Shown here piece by piece: positions 37,891 to 50,431 of a stretch of DNA of 64,000 nucleotides (positions are counted from its first letter, which is position 1; every line of letters begins with the position of its first letter). The stretch comes from Asterella californica. Its lineage: Eukaryota > Streptophyta > Marchantiopsida > Marchantiales > Aytoniaceae. Made by a program: the position numbers and the translations under genes. The notes beneath the pieces are model-generated. The model saw only the letters and a program-made list of their open reading frames with translations, made no database searches and had not been told where the DNA came from. The stretch lies in the NCBI GenBank assembly GCA_036924285.1, contig JAYKYS010000007.1, positions 8,866,001 to 8,930,000 on the forward strand, in the 5' to 3' direction.

Positions 37891-37986
37891 AATCTCTCAA
37901 ATCACTCATCACAAACCTAATCTCTCAAATCACTCGTCACAAACTTAATCTCTCAAGTCACTCATCACAAACCTAATCTCTCAACT
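37891..37986. repeat. 28-bp tandem repeat, 3.4 copies
   Basis: Copies begin at 37891, 37919, 37947 and 37975 (partial), each opening AATCTCTCAA and continuing with CACTCATCACAAAC. Copies differ at one to three positions. The array lies about 0.8 kb upstream of LINE ORF1 and could belong to its 5' UTR, where some LINEs carry tandem promoter units. Confidence 0.95.
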
Positions 37987-38790
37987 TGCTACTCTCAAGG
38001 CAAGACTCTAAAATCGCTCGTCACGGGAACTATAATTTCAAATAGCTCATCCACTTCGTTCGTGCGCACTCCATCACTAGTATCGTCAGAAGCCTCTCCG
38101 GAGTCTGCTTTTCGCTGCTCGTTGCGTTTTAAGACTCTAAAGACACGCACTCCACTGTGTACTCGAATGTGGCATTCCGACGCGCATGTAATCGATCGCA
38201 AAAGCACGTCCCGACGTGAAATTGTAGGAGAACGCACACGAGAAAGGCACGAGGTCGTGACACAGCGGAGCGGCTCCAGCTGAACAAGCTCTCCTTCTTG
38301 CATCTGTCTCAGAAACTCATTTTTTTTGTTTCAGATCACGTCTATTCTGAATCCGAGTTTCTAGAATTAACAGCAAGAACCAAAGGAAATAGAGATTTCA
38401 AACTCTTGCTCGTCCAGAAATTGATCTTCTCTTAGAATGTCAGCCTCTGATCTAGAAAGGTAACATGTTGGTTCGATCAATTTTCAACCAAAATTCAGTT
38501 TCCACTCATCAAACTTCATTTTGATTCCTCCACGTCCAAAACTTGAACGCCTGATCTTGTAGCAGCGGCAAGAACTTCCTTACTGTCTAATTCGATTGTG
38601 TACTGAAAGAAAGATATTTCACAAACAACTCCAGGTCACTAATCTCTTGTCTCTTTTGCACCATGATGTTACTTAGTATGCTCGAGTTTACTTGTGTTGT
38701 CATGTGTCCACTATTAAGGAGGGTAGGTTATACATATTTGCTTTAGAAGGAAAATATTCGGTATGACAAATGATATTATTTGTCTTTTGA

Positions 38791-39096
38791 GATCTTCGCG
38801 GACCATGGGACTGTCCATGTGAATCTATCACATACTCAGACCAAAAGCTTCATTAAGAGTTTTACAGAGTCTTTGCGGATCATGAGACTGTCTATGTGAG
38901 TCCATCACATACTCGGATCAGAAGCTTCGTTAAGAGTTTTGCAGGTCTTCTTTGACCAAGGGACTGTCTATGTGAGTCCATCACATACTCGGACCAGAAC
39001 CTTCGTTAAGAGTTTTGCAGATCTTCGCTGACCATGGGACTGTCCATGTGAGTCCATCACAGACTTTTAACCAAAGCTTCATTAAGAGTTTTGCAG
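38791..39096. repeat. 76-bp minisatellite, 4 copies
   Basis: Copies begin at 38791, 38867, 38944 and 39020. Each contains GGACTGTCCATGTGA or a close variant, then ATCACA, AGCTTC and the shared end TTAAGAGTTTT(G/A)CAG. Inside each unit ATGTGA and TCACAT can pair, so each copy could form a small hairpin. Divergence between copies is about 10-15 percent by eye. Confidence 0.93.
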
Positions 39097-39109
39097 CTCA
39101 TGCACCTCC

Positions 39110-39195
39110 AACCTTACCCGCAAAAGATTGAACTCACGATCTTTCTCTTAGAGGATTGTAGGCTAAATCACTTGAGAAATCGATATTCTGTATGA
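39110..39195 (-). repeat. Possible tRNA-derived (SINE-like) segment
   Basis: On the minus strand the sequence GAGTTCAATCT (39125-39135) resembles the tRNA internal promoter B box. About 35 bases upstream, AGTGATTTAGCCTACA is a very loose match to a D-arm. No cloverleaf can be drawn confidently. The segment directly abuts the 76-bp minisatellite. Confidence 0.2.
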
Positions 39196-39196
39196 T

Positions 39197-40943
39197 TTAC
39201 TAACTCTGTTTTCCTTAGAGAGGAGAAATTGCTTTACTCTTCCTTCTTGAGGTTAACTCTATGTAGGTTAAAGGAAAACTCAATAGAAAGTAAGTCCGGG
39301 CCTAACTGAGCTGAGCGTATCAAATATCGATAATTGTTTCTTTTCTTTCGTCCCTCCTTCAACTACTTACTAAGGTTACCGAGTTTTGCTCCCAACTATA
39401 TTCTATCGTGGTTATAATGTCTTGACGACTTGATCATAAATGATTCATTTAGAGTGAAGGAAAATAACTGAAAAATATTTAAATATTCAGTGAGTGTACT
39501 ATGTGGGCGACCACAAATAGCTTGCAAATGCTCGGTCTATAACAGATAATCTATCTTGTTCTTTTAAACCAGAGGGACCTGTCTTTGAGACAATGTATTG
39601 TTTCTGAGGTTTTTCCCAACACGGTGTCCTCAGGATATACATTCTCCATTAAAAATTTTACAATCTGAAAGTACAGTCAAACCTGGAATATTGCAACCGT
39701 TATATTGCACATCCTCTCATAATGCACTAGAATTGATCTAAGGATACAGGTGCTTCATTAAAGTTCACATTTCCTTTCGAATGGGACAGCCTACACATTA
39801 CAAACTCTTAAATGGACATAAAATGTCAACTTGCAATACTATCAACGCCATATGTTTCTAAGAAATGAAGTTGTAGAAATTGGCTAGGTCATTTTTTACT
39901 ATTTTTGCATGATACTCTACCGATTCTGAATGTTCTTTTGAACAGCACCTAACCTTCTAAGGCAATATTTCTGTGTTTCCATTCAATAACAATAGCTTTA
40001 GCTAGAGCAATTACGAATTAGAACAGAAAACTTTTTCAAATTTTCTTCTTTCTTCTTTTATAGAGTTTTTACGAAATGCATATCCTGCCAGAATGCAATT
40101 CCACCCTAAGCACCGAATGTGTGCGTTATGCGAAGTTCGACTGTACAAGATTCTTTTTCATCCTCTTGTTAATATACTTCTCACGGGTTACCTTCAACTG
40201 TACTGTATGTGTATAGCTTTTGCACTTGTGCTTCTATACGCATAGACCGTAATATAACTTCTGCCAGCAGAACTCCGTTTTAAGAACTGATAACGACTAG
40301 TAGCAGAGAAGAGTGACTATTGTTTTGCCCTGTACTGTTCTTATAGTGTTGTCCAAACTTATAAGTCTTTGTTACAGACAATGCGTAGAAGATTTTGAAT
40401 GCACTATGAAGTCTAAGCGCCACAAATATGATTTTGACTAAATCTACAGTGACCGATATGCGAATTCTAAACTATGAATGCTACACTCAGTTTCAGCTGA
40501 TTCTGCGATCTATCTAAAATGACAAACACACGAGGAGATTGTACCTTTAACGCTATCTCCTACGCAGTATCCCCCTTGCGGAGAGTACAGCCAGCCAGAT
40601 GCGAGCACCTGCGAATAGTCGTCCCAGAGCGAGAGTATAGTGAGGTGTTGCGAATTGAGCGGGCCTTGAGATATATGTTGTACGAAGGTGGTAGATGCCG
40701 AAGCGTTGTTTTTGTTTTCTACCTGGAGAGTGGATAGGAGGTTTGGTTTCGGAGCACGCAGATGTCTATGAAGGAGCTGCATTTTGTCACTCAGATGTTC
40801 TCACCTCCTTCGAGCACTACCACAATCGGGATTTGTGATTTAACAACCCGTTCAAGCAAGTTTGTGCTGTAGTTTGAAGCAGCGGAAGTTGACTGGAAGG
40901 AAATTCTTTCATTCTGTAAGTCGTTCCGGAACAGGAAGTGAAT
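39197..40943. other. Intergenic, no recognisable gene
   Basis: AT-rich up to about 40.4 kb. Open frames at 40510-40782 on both strands overlap and show no domain. The last stretch should hold the promoter and 5' UTR of the pseudouridine synthase gene. Confidence 0.5.
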
Positions 40944-43900
40944 ATGTCAGCAGGGGGATTCTGTGTGCCTCCAGTTTCGCACCTTCCTGACCAAAAGTAT
41001 AGCCTATTCGGTTCTGCGCAGAGTTCGTTTCCGAATACTTTACGCTGCCGGGAAATTACTTTGCCAGTTGCAAGGGGTCATGGGGCCTTGTGGCAGGTGC
41101 GAGTTCAACCGCATATTCCACTCCATGCTCAGGCCTCGACGCTCACTTTGGAACCGTCTCCCGTAACGAACGATGAAGCCGGTCGAGCGTGGGAGCTGGG
41201 AAGTGTCTCGAGTACTGCTATACAACTTCCCTTCCTTACCATTCACCCCAACGGTCGAGCTTGGGAACCTTCAAAGGAGTTATCGGCGCACAGGTGATTC
41301 CGCCTTCCAAGTTAAATCTTAACTTTAATTCACCTACTTTTTCATAGGTAATGTCAGAACCTAGTGTTTAAATTAACTGAGACAAGGTAACGTCTTCTGT
41401 TCTGGGAAGTACACTCGATCACTGTACTCATTCTCCTTTAGAATCTATTTCTGAATGCAGGCTGGTGGAGTACAGCCGCCTACTACCTTGTCCTCCGGAT
41501 CAGTTGCCTCCTCGTGTACAGCAAATGGTCGTTATGGAGAGTGGGAATGTGGTCGATCTTGTTAGCAGGGCCCTCTCTCTTCCTCCGATGTGGGTAGATG
41601 CGGCTCTTTGTTGCTATGTTTCTAGAAGCAACAGACTAAAGTCTCACAGAATCACAAGTTGTATACAGTTTACAGTCAGTTTGGATATTCGGAGAGTTGA
41701 GTTGATTTTGGGTTTGGAATGCAGGAACTATTTTCATTACTGAAAATCTTGTAAAGAATCTATTTTGTTTGAGTTTTGATTGAGACATTTTGTAGGTATG
41801 TGGAAGATTTGGTAGAGTTCGGAGCAGTTCATTATGCACGTCTCTGTCCATCTCCTCCTCCAACTGCTACACTCGAGCAGCTTGAAGTGTACAAACAAGT
41901 TTCTTTCCTACAGGATCCGAAGGCACGTCCCTCATGTAAAGGAAAGACAGTCAGGGAAGCTCAGAAAACCTACAGAGTGATCAGCAAGGATTTGTATCTG
42001 GAAGCCGGGTCCTATCTGCGTGTCCATGTCCATCCTAAGCGCTTTCCTAGGTACTTATTTATTCACATCTCACAGGCACAATCAAGCAATGTTATTAGTG
42101 ACACATACCTGAATTAACTGCGTCGGGAACTGTGAAATTCGCAAATACAGTTGATTGAGTCTCTCATTACATTCATGCTCCGTTAGCTTCTGTTCTGTAC
42201 CTTGCTGTTTCTTGCTGATCAGATTCTCAAATTTCAGATGCTACGACACGAACTGGAGGGGGAGAGTCCTGTTTGAGACCGAGTCTTTCGTAGTCCTAGA
42301 TAAACCTGCTGGTGTGTCGGTAAGGTCATATCTTTCTTTAAGTTTTGTTATGTTTCAGTTGGGAGATGAAACCATGCAGCCATATTGCATCTAGCCATGC
42401 ACCATAATTCGTTAATATATTAAGCACTCTTGAGATTCTTGATGCACTTGCCAATAGGCACTTCAGGTTTGCAAGTTTTCAGCTACCCAATGCTAGTAGT
42501 CGTTGTGCTTGTCCTTATGTTCCGATCATGTACAGAAGCTTGATTTGTACACGTTTTTGGCATCGTGTAGGTTGGTGGTACTGTGGATAATATCGAGGAA
42601 ACATGTGCAATGTTCGTCGCTCGAGCCTTAGGACTAAAATCTTCTCTGCGCATCACCCATCAGCTCGATAATGGCACTGAAGGGTGGTAAGTGTGGAGTT
42701 AAATAACGGTATTATTGTTACAGATGTTGGCAGCTTAGAGATACAAATCTTCGTTGTTCCATCTAGTCGGGGCTAGATCTTAGTCATTCCGGAAAGATGA
42801 AGCGTAATTTCTCCTTGTTTCGTCGTAGTGGCATTATCTTGAATGGATCTACTAAAATTCGTGCTGGTGTGTGACCAGCGTGGTTTTGGCCAAAACAGAA
42901 GACTTCTCTTCGAAGTTTCATGAGCTGATGCGGGTGAGTTTCCGGAAGTCTACTGATCCACCTACTTCTCTTACACTGTACTTTCTCTTCTGCTTGCTCT
43001 CACCGGACAGCTTTATATATTCTGAATAGAGAACCCTCCTCTGATATCTACAACCAGTATAGCTAATCAGACGACGTTTCATGTCATGTTCACAGGCGAA
43101 GAAAGTGAACAAGGTTTATCGTGCCCTCGCAGCAGGACCAGTACCAGTTGGAAGGATGAAACATTACGTGCGGCCAGACCGTCATTCCCCCAGATTACTG
43201 AGCTTAGGTACAGTGGATCTTCGCTGTCTGTGATGCGTTTCGGCTGCATGTGATACAACTTTTAGCTGCTAGGAATAGGCTGGTTATGAGCTCTAAGAAC
43301 AGTGGGTTGTTTCGATCTCACAAGGTTTCTTTGGTTACTGTCTCTTACAAGTTGTTCAAAGTGTATATATGCAGGAAATCATGTTAAATGGCAGTGCTGT
43401 GAAATGGATGTATTAAGTTGCAAGGAGGTTCCTTGGCCCAGTCCTTCGACAATGAGGAAAAACGGAGTAAAGAACTGTGGCTGGAAGGAGCAGACGCATG
43501 CCTATGAATTGGCTCTGGAGCTTCTAACCGGTCGTACTCACCAGGTCAGCTAAATATAAGTTTAGGAACTGGTTTGGTATCAGTGCGCACAACAGTTAGA
43601 TGTACAAAAACGTGCTAAGACTTCGCCAAAGCAAAGCAACATCGAAGCACCTGCTCCCGATGGCAGCTTGGATTTAACTTTTACTTTCCTCTTCTCTGAA
43701 GTAATGGTCCATTGCAAACTGCGGAGCCTTATGCTCGCTGCAGCATCTCAGTTATCACCCTAACTCTGTTCTCTCGCAATCGGGCAGGTTCGCTTGCAGT
43801 GTGCAGCTGTGGGTGCTCCGCTACTCGGGGACTCGATGTACATTCCTGCAACTATCGCACGTATGAACTCTCGAGATATAGACCCTTGCCTCGATGCAGT

Positions 43901-44096
43901 GGTTGTGGAAGATGGGCGGTCCTGGATTGGTAGCATCAGGGATAGAAGAGACGGTGGACCCCTGGAGAGATGGCTTGCTGCTCATGGTCGTGAGCCTGAA
44001 TGTGCGATCGGCTTGCAAGCATGTCAAATATCTTGGGACGATAACGGTCAAACTTATCAATTTGAAGCAAGCTCACCCTGGTGGGAAGCAGCATGA
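40944..44096 (+). CDS. PUS6: Chloroplast-type RNA pseudouridine synthase (RluA family), nine exons
   Basis: Exons 40944-41293, 41461-41589, 41796-42050, 42238-42319, 42571-42686, 42879-42933, 43096-43207, 43375-43544 and 43788-44096 join in phase with GT-AG introns and give 525 residues. The enzyme isomerises specific uridines in RNA. The order matches plant chloroplast pseudouridine synthase 6: YSRLLPCPPDQLPPRVQQ, YVEDLVEFGAVHYARLCP, KGKTVREAQKTYRV, VHPKRFPRCYDTNWRGRV, then VVLDKPAGVSVGGTVDNIEE. The catalytic Asp lies in THQLDNGTEGCVV. LTGRTHQVRLQCAAVGAPLL and LQACQISWDD complete the catalytic fold. The first 117 residues are poorly conserved and may include the plastid targeting peptide, although the extreme N terminus is not a classic one, so an upstream exon is possible. 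No defects are seen. It has no functional neighbour. Confidence 0.95.
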
Positions 44097-46983
44097 CTTT
44101 TTAAAATATGGCCGTAATGTGTATGCATGCAAACACGGTAGCTCCGTTTTAAGTTGTATGCGAACTTCAAAGGAATCCTTGTGTATGTAGAGGACATATC
44201 GTTGTCAGTGCCACATCTCTCATCATAGTCCCCATCGTCTCTGTCGGGTGGGAAATTCAGAATCTCACGTTCTTATCCTCTCGATTCGAAAGTCACATGG
44301 TCTACCGAGAGTTTTCCAGCCTAAAGGCCTGAACCTTCCTCAAACTTCCGTGGTCCTCTTGACGCTGGGGTAGGGGTGGCGGCCTCCGCTTCTTCTAAAG
44401 CAGTCGTGTGAAAGGAGTCTGGAAGATGGGAAGAAAGGGAAGATGGGCCGTCTCTGAGGTTACATGTCAAGGTTGGAGGAGGGAGACTTATGTCGAGTGA
44501 TTCGATCCAGTGAGCGGAATGCAGGCCTCTTGGACGTCCAAGTATAGTCTGGAACTTCTACGAGCGATCTGCTCTCTGAAGAAATGTCGCATCTAGATAC
44601 GAATGATTCTTGGCATCATCATTCAAGAGTAGTTCAGGTCGATGGGCGTATTCACCTTCGGATCTAGAAGGTCCATCAGTCGAAAATGACTGTTCAGCTC
44701 TCCCCAGCAAGGAAAGATATGTTTTCTTCCTGATATGCAGCGGCTGACAGCAAGCAGTTCCAGCCAGCCGCAGTAACAACTTCTTAGCCGAAGCGAGTGG
44801 GAACTAACGCTGGGTCATACCTGGTCCACAGTGATACACATCATGTGAGCATGCTCAACACTCCAGAAAGATCCTGGCCCACAGGCACTAGGAGAAGGGA
44901 AATAGCACTAGGAGCCTACACTTCGTCTGCTGATGGGTATACAACAAAATTCTTCGCATCTTGAGAAGCAGAGGACATTGAGTCCTCTCCCCTGGATCAT
45001 AGGAAACCTGCTGCCCCGACCAAATTCAGGCATCTTTCCTAAACAGCAGGACATGCTATCTGTGTTCCGAAGGTGTACTCCTTATACTCTGGACGTGGAA
45101 TACAACTGTGTCGGAAATACTGCTATCGTTATAGGATTTCTCTCATCATGGAAAATGTGAATGTGAGTTTTGGCCGACCAGGTTTCGAAACCAGACAGGT
45201 GAATATTCCAGATAACCCAAATTATGATGTGACTTATGCAGAGCAGAAGTAGCCATTCAAATGGGTGCAGAAGAATATTCTCAAGGAATGCTCCTTTGGC
45301 GATGATCTTCGAACACAACGAACTGGTTAACTTCGAACACGAGTATTATCCAGTGCTTGAAAGCTTCATATCTACTGCAATAAAATACCAGGAAACCTCG
45401 TCATAAGTATACAATTGGTAAATGTTGTTATAACTTGGTGCGATAGACATATATATATTCTATTTAGAGAGTAATGATGAGTGAATATATATTGATTGCT
45501 TATATGTTTCGTTGGAAGATCGTCTCTAAACTTATGGTATCGGATATCCACATTCATTGCAATAAAACATGCGTAATCTTTATCAAGTTCAAAACTACTT
45601 TTATGAATCATACACTCTATACTATGAATTTCCATCTCCATATGTTAGGAGTTAAAAAGCAGATATTCCCAAATATGTCAGAAAATCCAGTGACGAAGAT
45701 GTAAGATCTAATGCTATCTGTAATTAAATCTGTTCAGAATCAATTAATTAATTCAGAATTGTTGTCTAGAAATGTATAAAGAAAAGGAAACCCCTTGACC
45801 CAGAGAATTAATACTGAGCTTCTTGTAATTTCACAAAATTCTCTAAATCAAGTGGACGAGTAGTTGTAAATCAACCTATGTACAACTTCAAAACATCAGA
45901 CTTTACATATATAACTCTTTGGTCAGTTATATTAGGAACATTAACATAAAGTAAAATTAAAGTCAAGTGGTAACTAGTAAACACTAGAACCACTAAATAA
46001 TCATAAGCAATCTGCAAGTTACTATAAACAGGGAGATTTTACAAAAATAAAAATTTGGTTTCCATGAAAATGGTGACTATATCGAGAGTGAATAGATAGA
46101 ATCATAGAGGCAATATCAGAGGGGCAGTAAAACGAGGGAGTCGAGAGTAGAGCCTAAAGCAGTAAAACGAAGAAGGAGAGAAGTAAAAGTTCTGCCTCTC
46201 CACTTCACACGCAAGCAACTGAAAACGTGGCAAGGACGCCGACCCGCAACCGGTAACCGGCAACATATCGCGTACTATTAGGGGGTGTCAAAGTTTAGAA
46301 GGAAGATTCTTAACGGTTGAGAGGTAATTGGACGTAAAATTATCACCGGTAAGTTAGTATATAGTCGCGGTTCATTCTATATCGCGCCTGAGATTGAACA
46401 TCAAGATTTTATCATTGATTATTTTTTCGTTTCTATACTCAAAATAAGTACTCAGAGTAACAGAGAATCCATTAAAAAAAATTCAAAAAAAACCAGTGAA
46501 TAGTCGTTAAGAAAACTCCCGCAGGAAACACTGGCCGCAGTGTTGCCGAATCCGTAACTCACGCACGCGGCTCCCGAATATTTCAAAGATTCTTTAACTT
46601 TGACGCCCCCTATTATTACCTCAGAACAGAAACGTATTTACGCGATTCAAAACCGTGATTAACAGGTAGCATCTGAGTTAATCGAAGGCGAGTGGAGGGA
46701 GAGGCGGTAAATAAGGCGAAATGACGAAATCAAGGCGAAAACACTCCGAGCGAAGGAAATATAAAGCTGAGCTGAAGTGTTAGCGCTCTCGGGGTCCCCG
46801 GCGCTCCGCTCGTCCTTCACTATAGACCACAAGACAGACAGAGAGGGAGAGTGCGTAGATTGGTTCGAAGTGGGACGGGCGGAGAGAGCTGCGAGTGAGA
46901 CGATTCTTGAGATCATTTCATCGCCTCGGATTTTCTGGTGGAGTGGAGGAGGAGCAGGAAAAGGAGGTGAGTAGGAAGGAAGG
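44097..46983. other. Intergenic, no recognisable gene
   Basis: 44.1-45.3 kb has mixed composition and 45.3-46.6 kb is AT-rich. No open frame has a domain. The final 300 bases are the CLPR1 promoter and 5' UTR. Confidence 0.55.
46757..46766 (+). promoter_or_regulatory. TATA-like element upstream of CLPR1
   Basis: AAATATAAAG lies about 220 bases upstream of the CLPR1 ATG, in a GC-richer stretch following AT-rich DNA. Transcription would start near 46790, leaving a 5' UTR of about 190 bases. Support is position and motif only. Confidence 0.3.
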
Positions 46984-49900
46984 ATGGCGCTAGCGTTAGG
47001 TAGTCCAGGAGCCTTGGTGGTTGGAGTTCAGGGAAGTATGCAGCAGCAGGGATTTAGAAGTGGCTTTATTACAGGAGAGAGTAGTCGCTTAGGGTTTATT
47101 GGAGCTCCGGTTTGTGGAGAGAAGCGGATTGCTGCTGGGACAGGGTCTTCTGGTCGGAGTTCTAATGGCGTGCGGAAAGTTGGCGTGAGAGCTTCCGTTA
47201 ACCGGGTTCCCAAACAGTTTCGTCCGGAGAATTTGAAGGATGGAGGTGCGTTTCTGTTCGATTCTTGGATTTCCCCTCTTGTTTTGATGGTGTCGTTTAT
47301 TCTAGTGGATTTCCTGAAAGTGCATATTAGAGCGTGATAACAGCTCTCAGAATCTTACCTTTATAGTTTATTATAGCTGTTGAGAGCAGAATCTTTTGTT
47401 AGTGACGAGCTGAGACCGCTCGATGCTTGTGGTTCCAAGCTTGCCCCCTTCTTGTTTACGACGGATTTGAAAAGAATGTTTACTTAGCATGAGTTTGTGC
47501 TCTCCTCGTAAGTTCTCCTACTTAGCATGAATTTGTGCTCTCCGTAAGTTCTCCATTGTCATGAGGACTGCCCCTAAAGCTTAATAGCATATACTTTCGG
47601 GGAGCAGTATCTGTTGCAATTTTCTGAGCCACAGTGTGTTGTCTTGAGCATTCTAGTTATGCCCACGTTGACTCAGGCCTTGTGAGTACTCAAGCCGTGT
47701 TCCCGTCGGTCACTCTGTGGGTTAAGGATTGCTGTAAAATGGGACTTTGAGCTTGTACGTGCCTGGCAGGTAGCGTCTCATGTTTCACGGATTTTCCTGT
47801 AAGGTTCTCAGTGTCGTACATGGGTTGTGGAATTTAGTCGATTTGGTAACAGAAGTACCTGATTCCCTGTTTAAGTATGTTTTGGAACAGAGTGTTGAGT
47901 CTGTTTACTACGGTAACGGTGAAGGTACTTGCCACTGACTTCGGGCCTGGTTAATGCGCCATATTTTTCAGTCATGGAAAACTTCAAAAATGTTCCTGCC
48001 AGCTTGTACGGGCTGAATCCAACTCAATTGGAGATGATGATGACGGAAGATAGTCCATTTAAGAGGCAAGCCGAGCGAGTTACCGAGGTTCGTAAACTGA
48101 CGAAGCTTGGAGATTATCTTTTAGGGATCTTATGTTTCCACGATATGAGTGCCCGCCGCCACATCTAGCTCAGGAGTGGCCAAGTCAGTAATAAGTACAG
48201 AGGAGTATAATGAAACTCTGGTTACTGACTGTGAACTGTCTTGCAGGAGACTATTGCATCTGCTAGGAACTACAGGGAAGGCACTGGCATGTGGAATTTG
48301 TCTGACTTAGATGGCGCACCTTCTCGGTTAAGTATGAGTGTCAGTATGTACCGCGGTGGTGGTGGTTATGGAAGGCCCAAAACCGCTCCACCAGATCTTC
48401 CCTCGCTTCTGCTGGACTCTAGAATTTGCTACTTGGGGATGCCGGTAATTTACCTGAGTCCTTTCCTGTTTGTCTCTTGATTCTGTAGTTGGCTCTTGAC
48501 TTCTGAAGCTTGTTCACTTTCACTGTAGCTGTTAGCTTGACAGTCCATACCTAGATGTTTGACACTTGCGAAGATGAGTTTAATGTCAAGTCTATTTAGT
48601 TAGAGTGGGAAGATCAGCTCTGGAGTGTCCCAGGCCTCACTTGGTGCTTTATCGGCTGTAGATTGTACCTGCTGTTACGGAACTCATTGTGGCTGAGCTT
48701 TTGTGGTTGGATTACGACAACCCTCAGAAGCCTATCTACTTCTACATTAACTCGTCAGGCACACAGGTACGTGGAGTTCTGTTTCCTTGAATTGTTGAGC
48801 ACATCATTTTGGCAAGCTCAGTCGAGGTTAGGTTATAGGGACTTGATTTACCAGATTCACCATACTGATATTATCCGTGTTGCATGATGTTGGCGCAGAA
48901 TGAGAAGCGTGAGAGTATCGGATTTGAAACTGAAGCTTACTGTATTGCTGACACAATCGCGGTAAGGCAGCATTTATGCGTAGACCAATAATCATCCTCA
49001 TGCTGCTGGCCTACACAGCACGAATTATATATCAACTCGTTGTAAATTGCCGAAGTTGTCGTTAAGCATTGTTCGCATTGTAGTCAGTAGCTGCAATACT
49101 CAACGAAACGTGTGGTATATCAGCTCTGGGCTCTATTTTCACCTCCAGGTGTATGTGGGTAGGTCTTGCCTTCTTGGTGCTATCCACCTAGACCGAAATA
49201 TTTGAGCTCGTTGGAATTGTCGAAATTAGCTTGTTTTGCTTCTTAGTAGTACATATTTTCCTAATACCGTTCTCTACCCTATTCTTCGTATGCAGTACGT
49301 CAAGTCTAAGGTGTATACCGTCAACTGCGGACAAGCCTTTGGACAAGCAGCTATGTTGTTGTCTATTGGTGAGAAGGGATATCGTGCGGTTCAGCCTAAT
49401 TCCGTCAGTAAGTATTTCTGTTACCCTTGCATTAATAGCGTGACAAATGAAGTTGGTCGTTTCGTTTATCACTACGTATTGACGGGACGGGCTAATTGTG
49501 TGTTACCTCTGTACTAGAGAGTGGTCCTTGATAGAATCTGCGATTCTCGACGTAAAATATACTTATTGACGGGAACTTTTCTTCGATGATTGATCAGAAG
49601 ATCTGTGATGTTTCCTGTGCAGCTAAGTTGTATTCACCGAAGGTGAGCCAGTCTCAAGGTCCAGCTGTCGACATGTGGATAAAGGTATGTGTGATTACAA
49701 GGTGCAAACATCTGTACCACGGTTTGCGTAGTACCCTCTTCTCGTGTTAGATCGTGTCTCATTCGTAAAGCGAAGTACCGAATGAATGAGTTTTGTAGAA
49801 AATTGATTGCAAAATGCGAAATAGTTTAGTTTGCAAGTTCCCTAAGCAATCTAACCTATGTGCCGTTTCGAGTACTTCCTTTGACTACCATAGGTTTGAT

Positions 49901-50431
49901 TCGTTGCAGAGGGAAATGTATTGAGGAATTAATTATCTTATCTTACAGGCAAAGGAGCTCGAGGCCAACACAGATTACTACGTAGACTTGCTGGCTATGG
50001 GAACCGGTAAGAGTCGTGAGGAAATTGCGAACGATATCAGGCGGCCGAAGTATTTCAGAGCCAAGGAAGCTATTGAGTATGGTCTTGCCGATAAGGTTAT
50101 CGAGAGCAGGGGAGTCGCAATGGAGAGAAAGGTATGATCTGATGAAATTTCGATGGCAGTTATTTTAACGTCTTACTGCACACAAATTTCATTCGGGAAT
50201 TTAGATATGCTTGTGTTTGTGGACATTAAGGAGTAGATGGAAAGAAAGGGAAGAAAGGAAGAAACAGAAAGGGCCATCTTATGTTTCGCATCAGAGAAGA
50301 GGAAGTCCTCTGAGGCTGGACCGCTTGCTTTTGTGTTGCAGAATTACGATGAGATGCTTGCGCAGTCGAAGGCGATGAGGGAGAAATATTCAAGGCCAGG
50401 AGCACAATCTGCCCCTGCGGGCCCAAGATAA
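46984..50431 (+). CDS. CLPR1: ClpR1, non-catalytic subunit of the chloroplast Clp protease, nine exons
   Basis: Exons 46984-47245, 47972-48087, 48247-48444, 48662-48766, 48899-48961, 49296-49407, 49623-49684, 49949-50131 and 50342-50431 join in phase and encode 396 residues, close to the family length. ClpR1 is an inactive ClpP paralogue in the ring of the stromal ClpPR protease core. The N terminus (MALALGSPGALVVGVQGS) up to about residue 75 looks like a plastid transit peptide. ClpR1 signatures follow: VPKQFRPENLKDG, FKNVPASLYGLNPTQLEMMM, MYRGGGGYGRPKTAPPDLPS, LLLDSRICYLGMP, LWLDYDNPQKPIYFYINS, GTGKSREEIANDIRRPKYF. Where active ClpP has its nucleophile Ser (GQAAS), this protein reads NCGQAFGQAAMLL, and the catalytic His is absent from GYRAVQPNS, as expected for ClpR. 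The short tail is polar (SRPGAQSAPAGPR). The gene looks intact. Confidence 0.97.

Noticed and set aside
38791..39096. CRISPR array
   Set aside because: Units are contiguous 76-bp repeats without unique spacers, in a eukaryotic genome.
40510..40782. Possible extra 5' exon of the pseudouridine synthase gene
   Set aside because: Both strands are open, and I found no donor that joins in phase to the exon at 40944.
47028..47213. Minus-strand frame opposite CLPR1 exon 1
   Set aside because: A shadow of the transit-peptide coding sequence.
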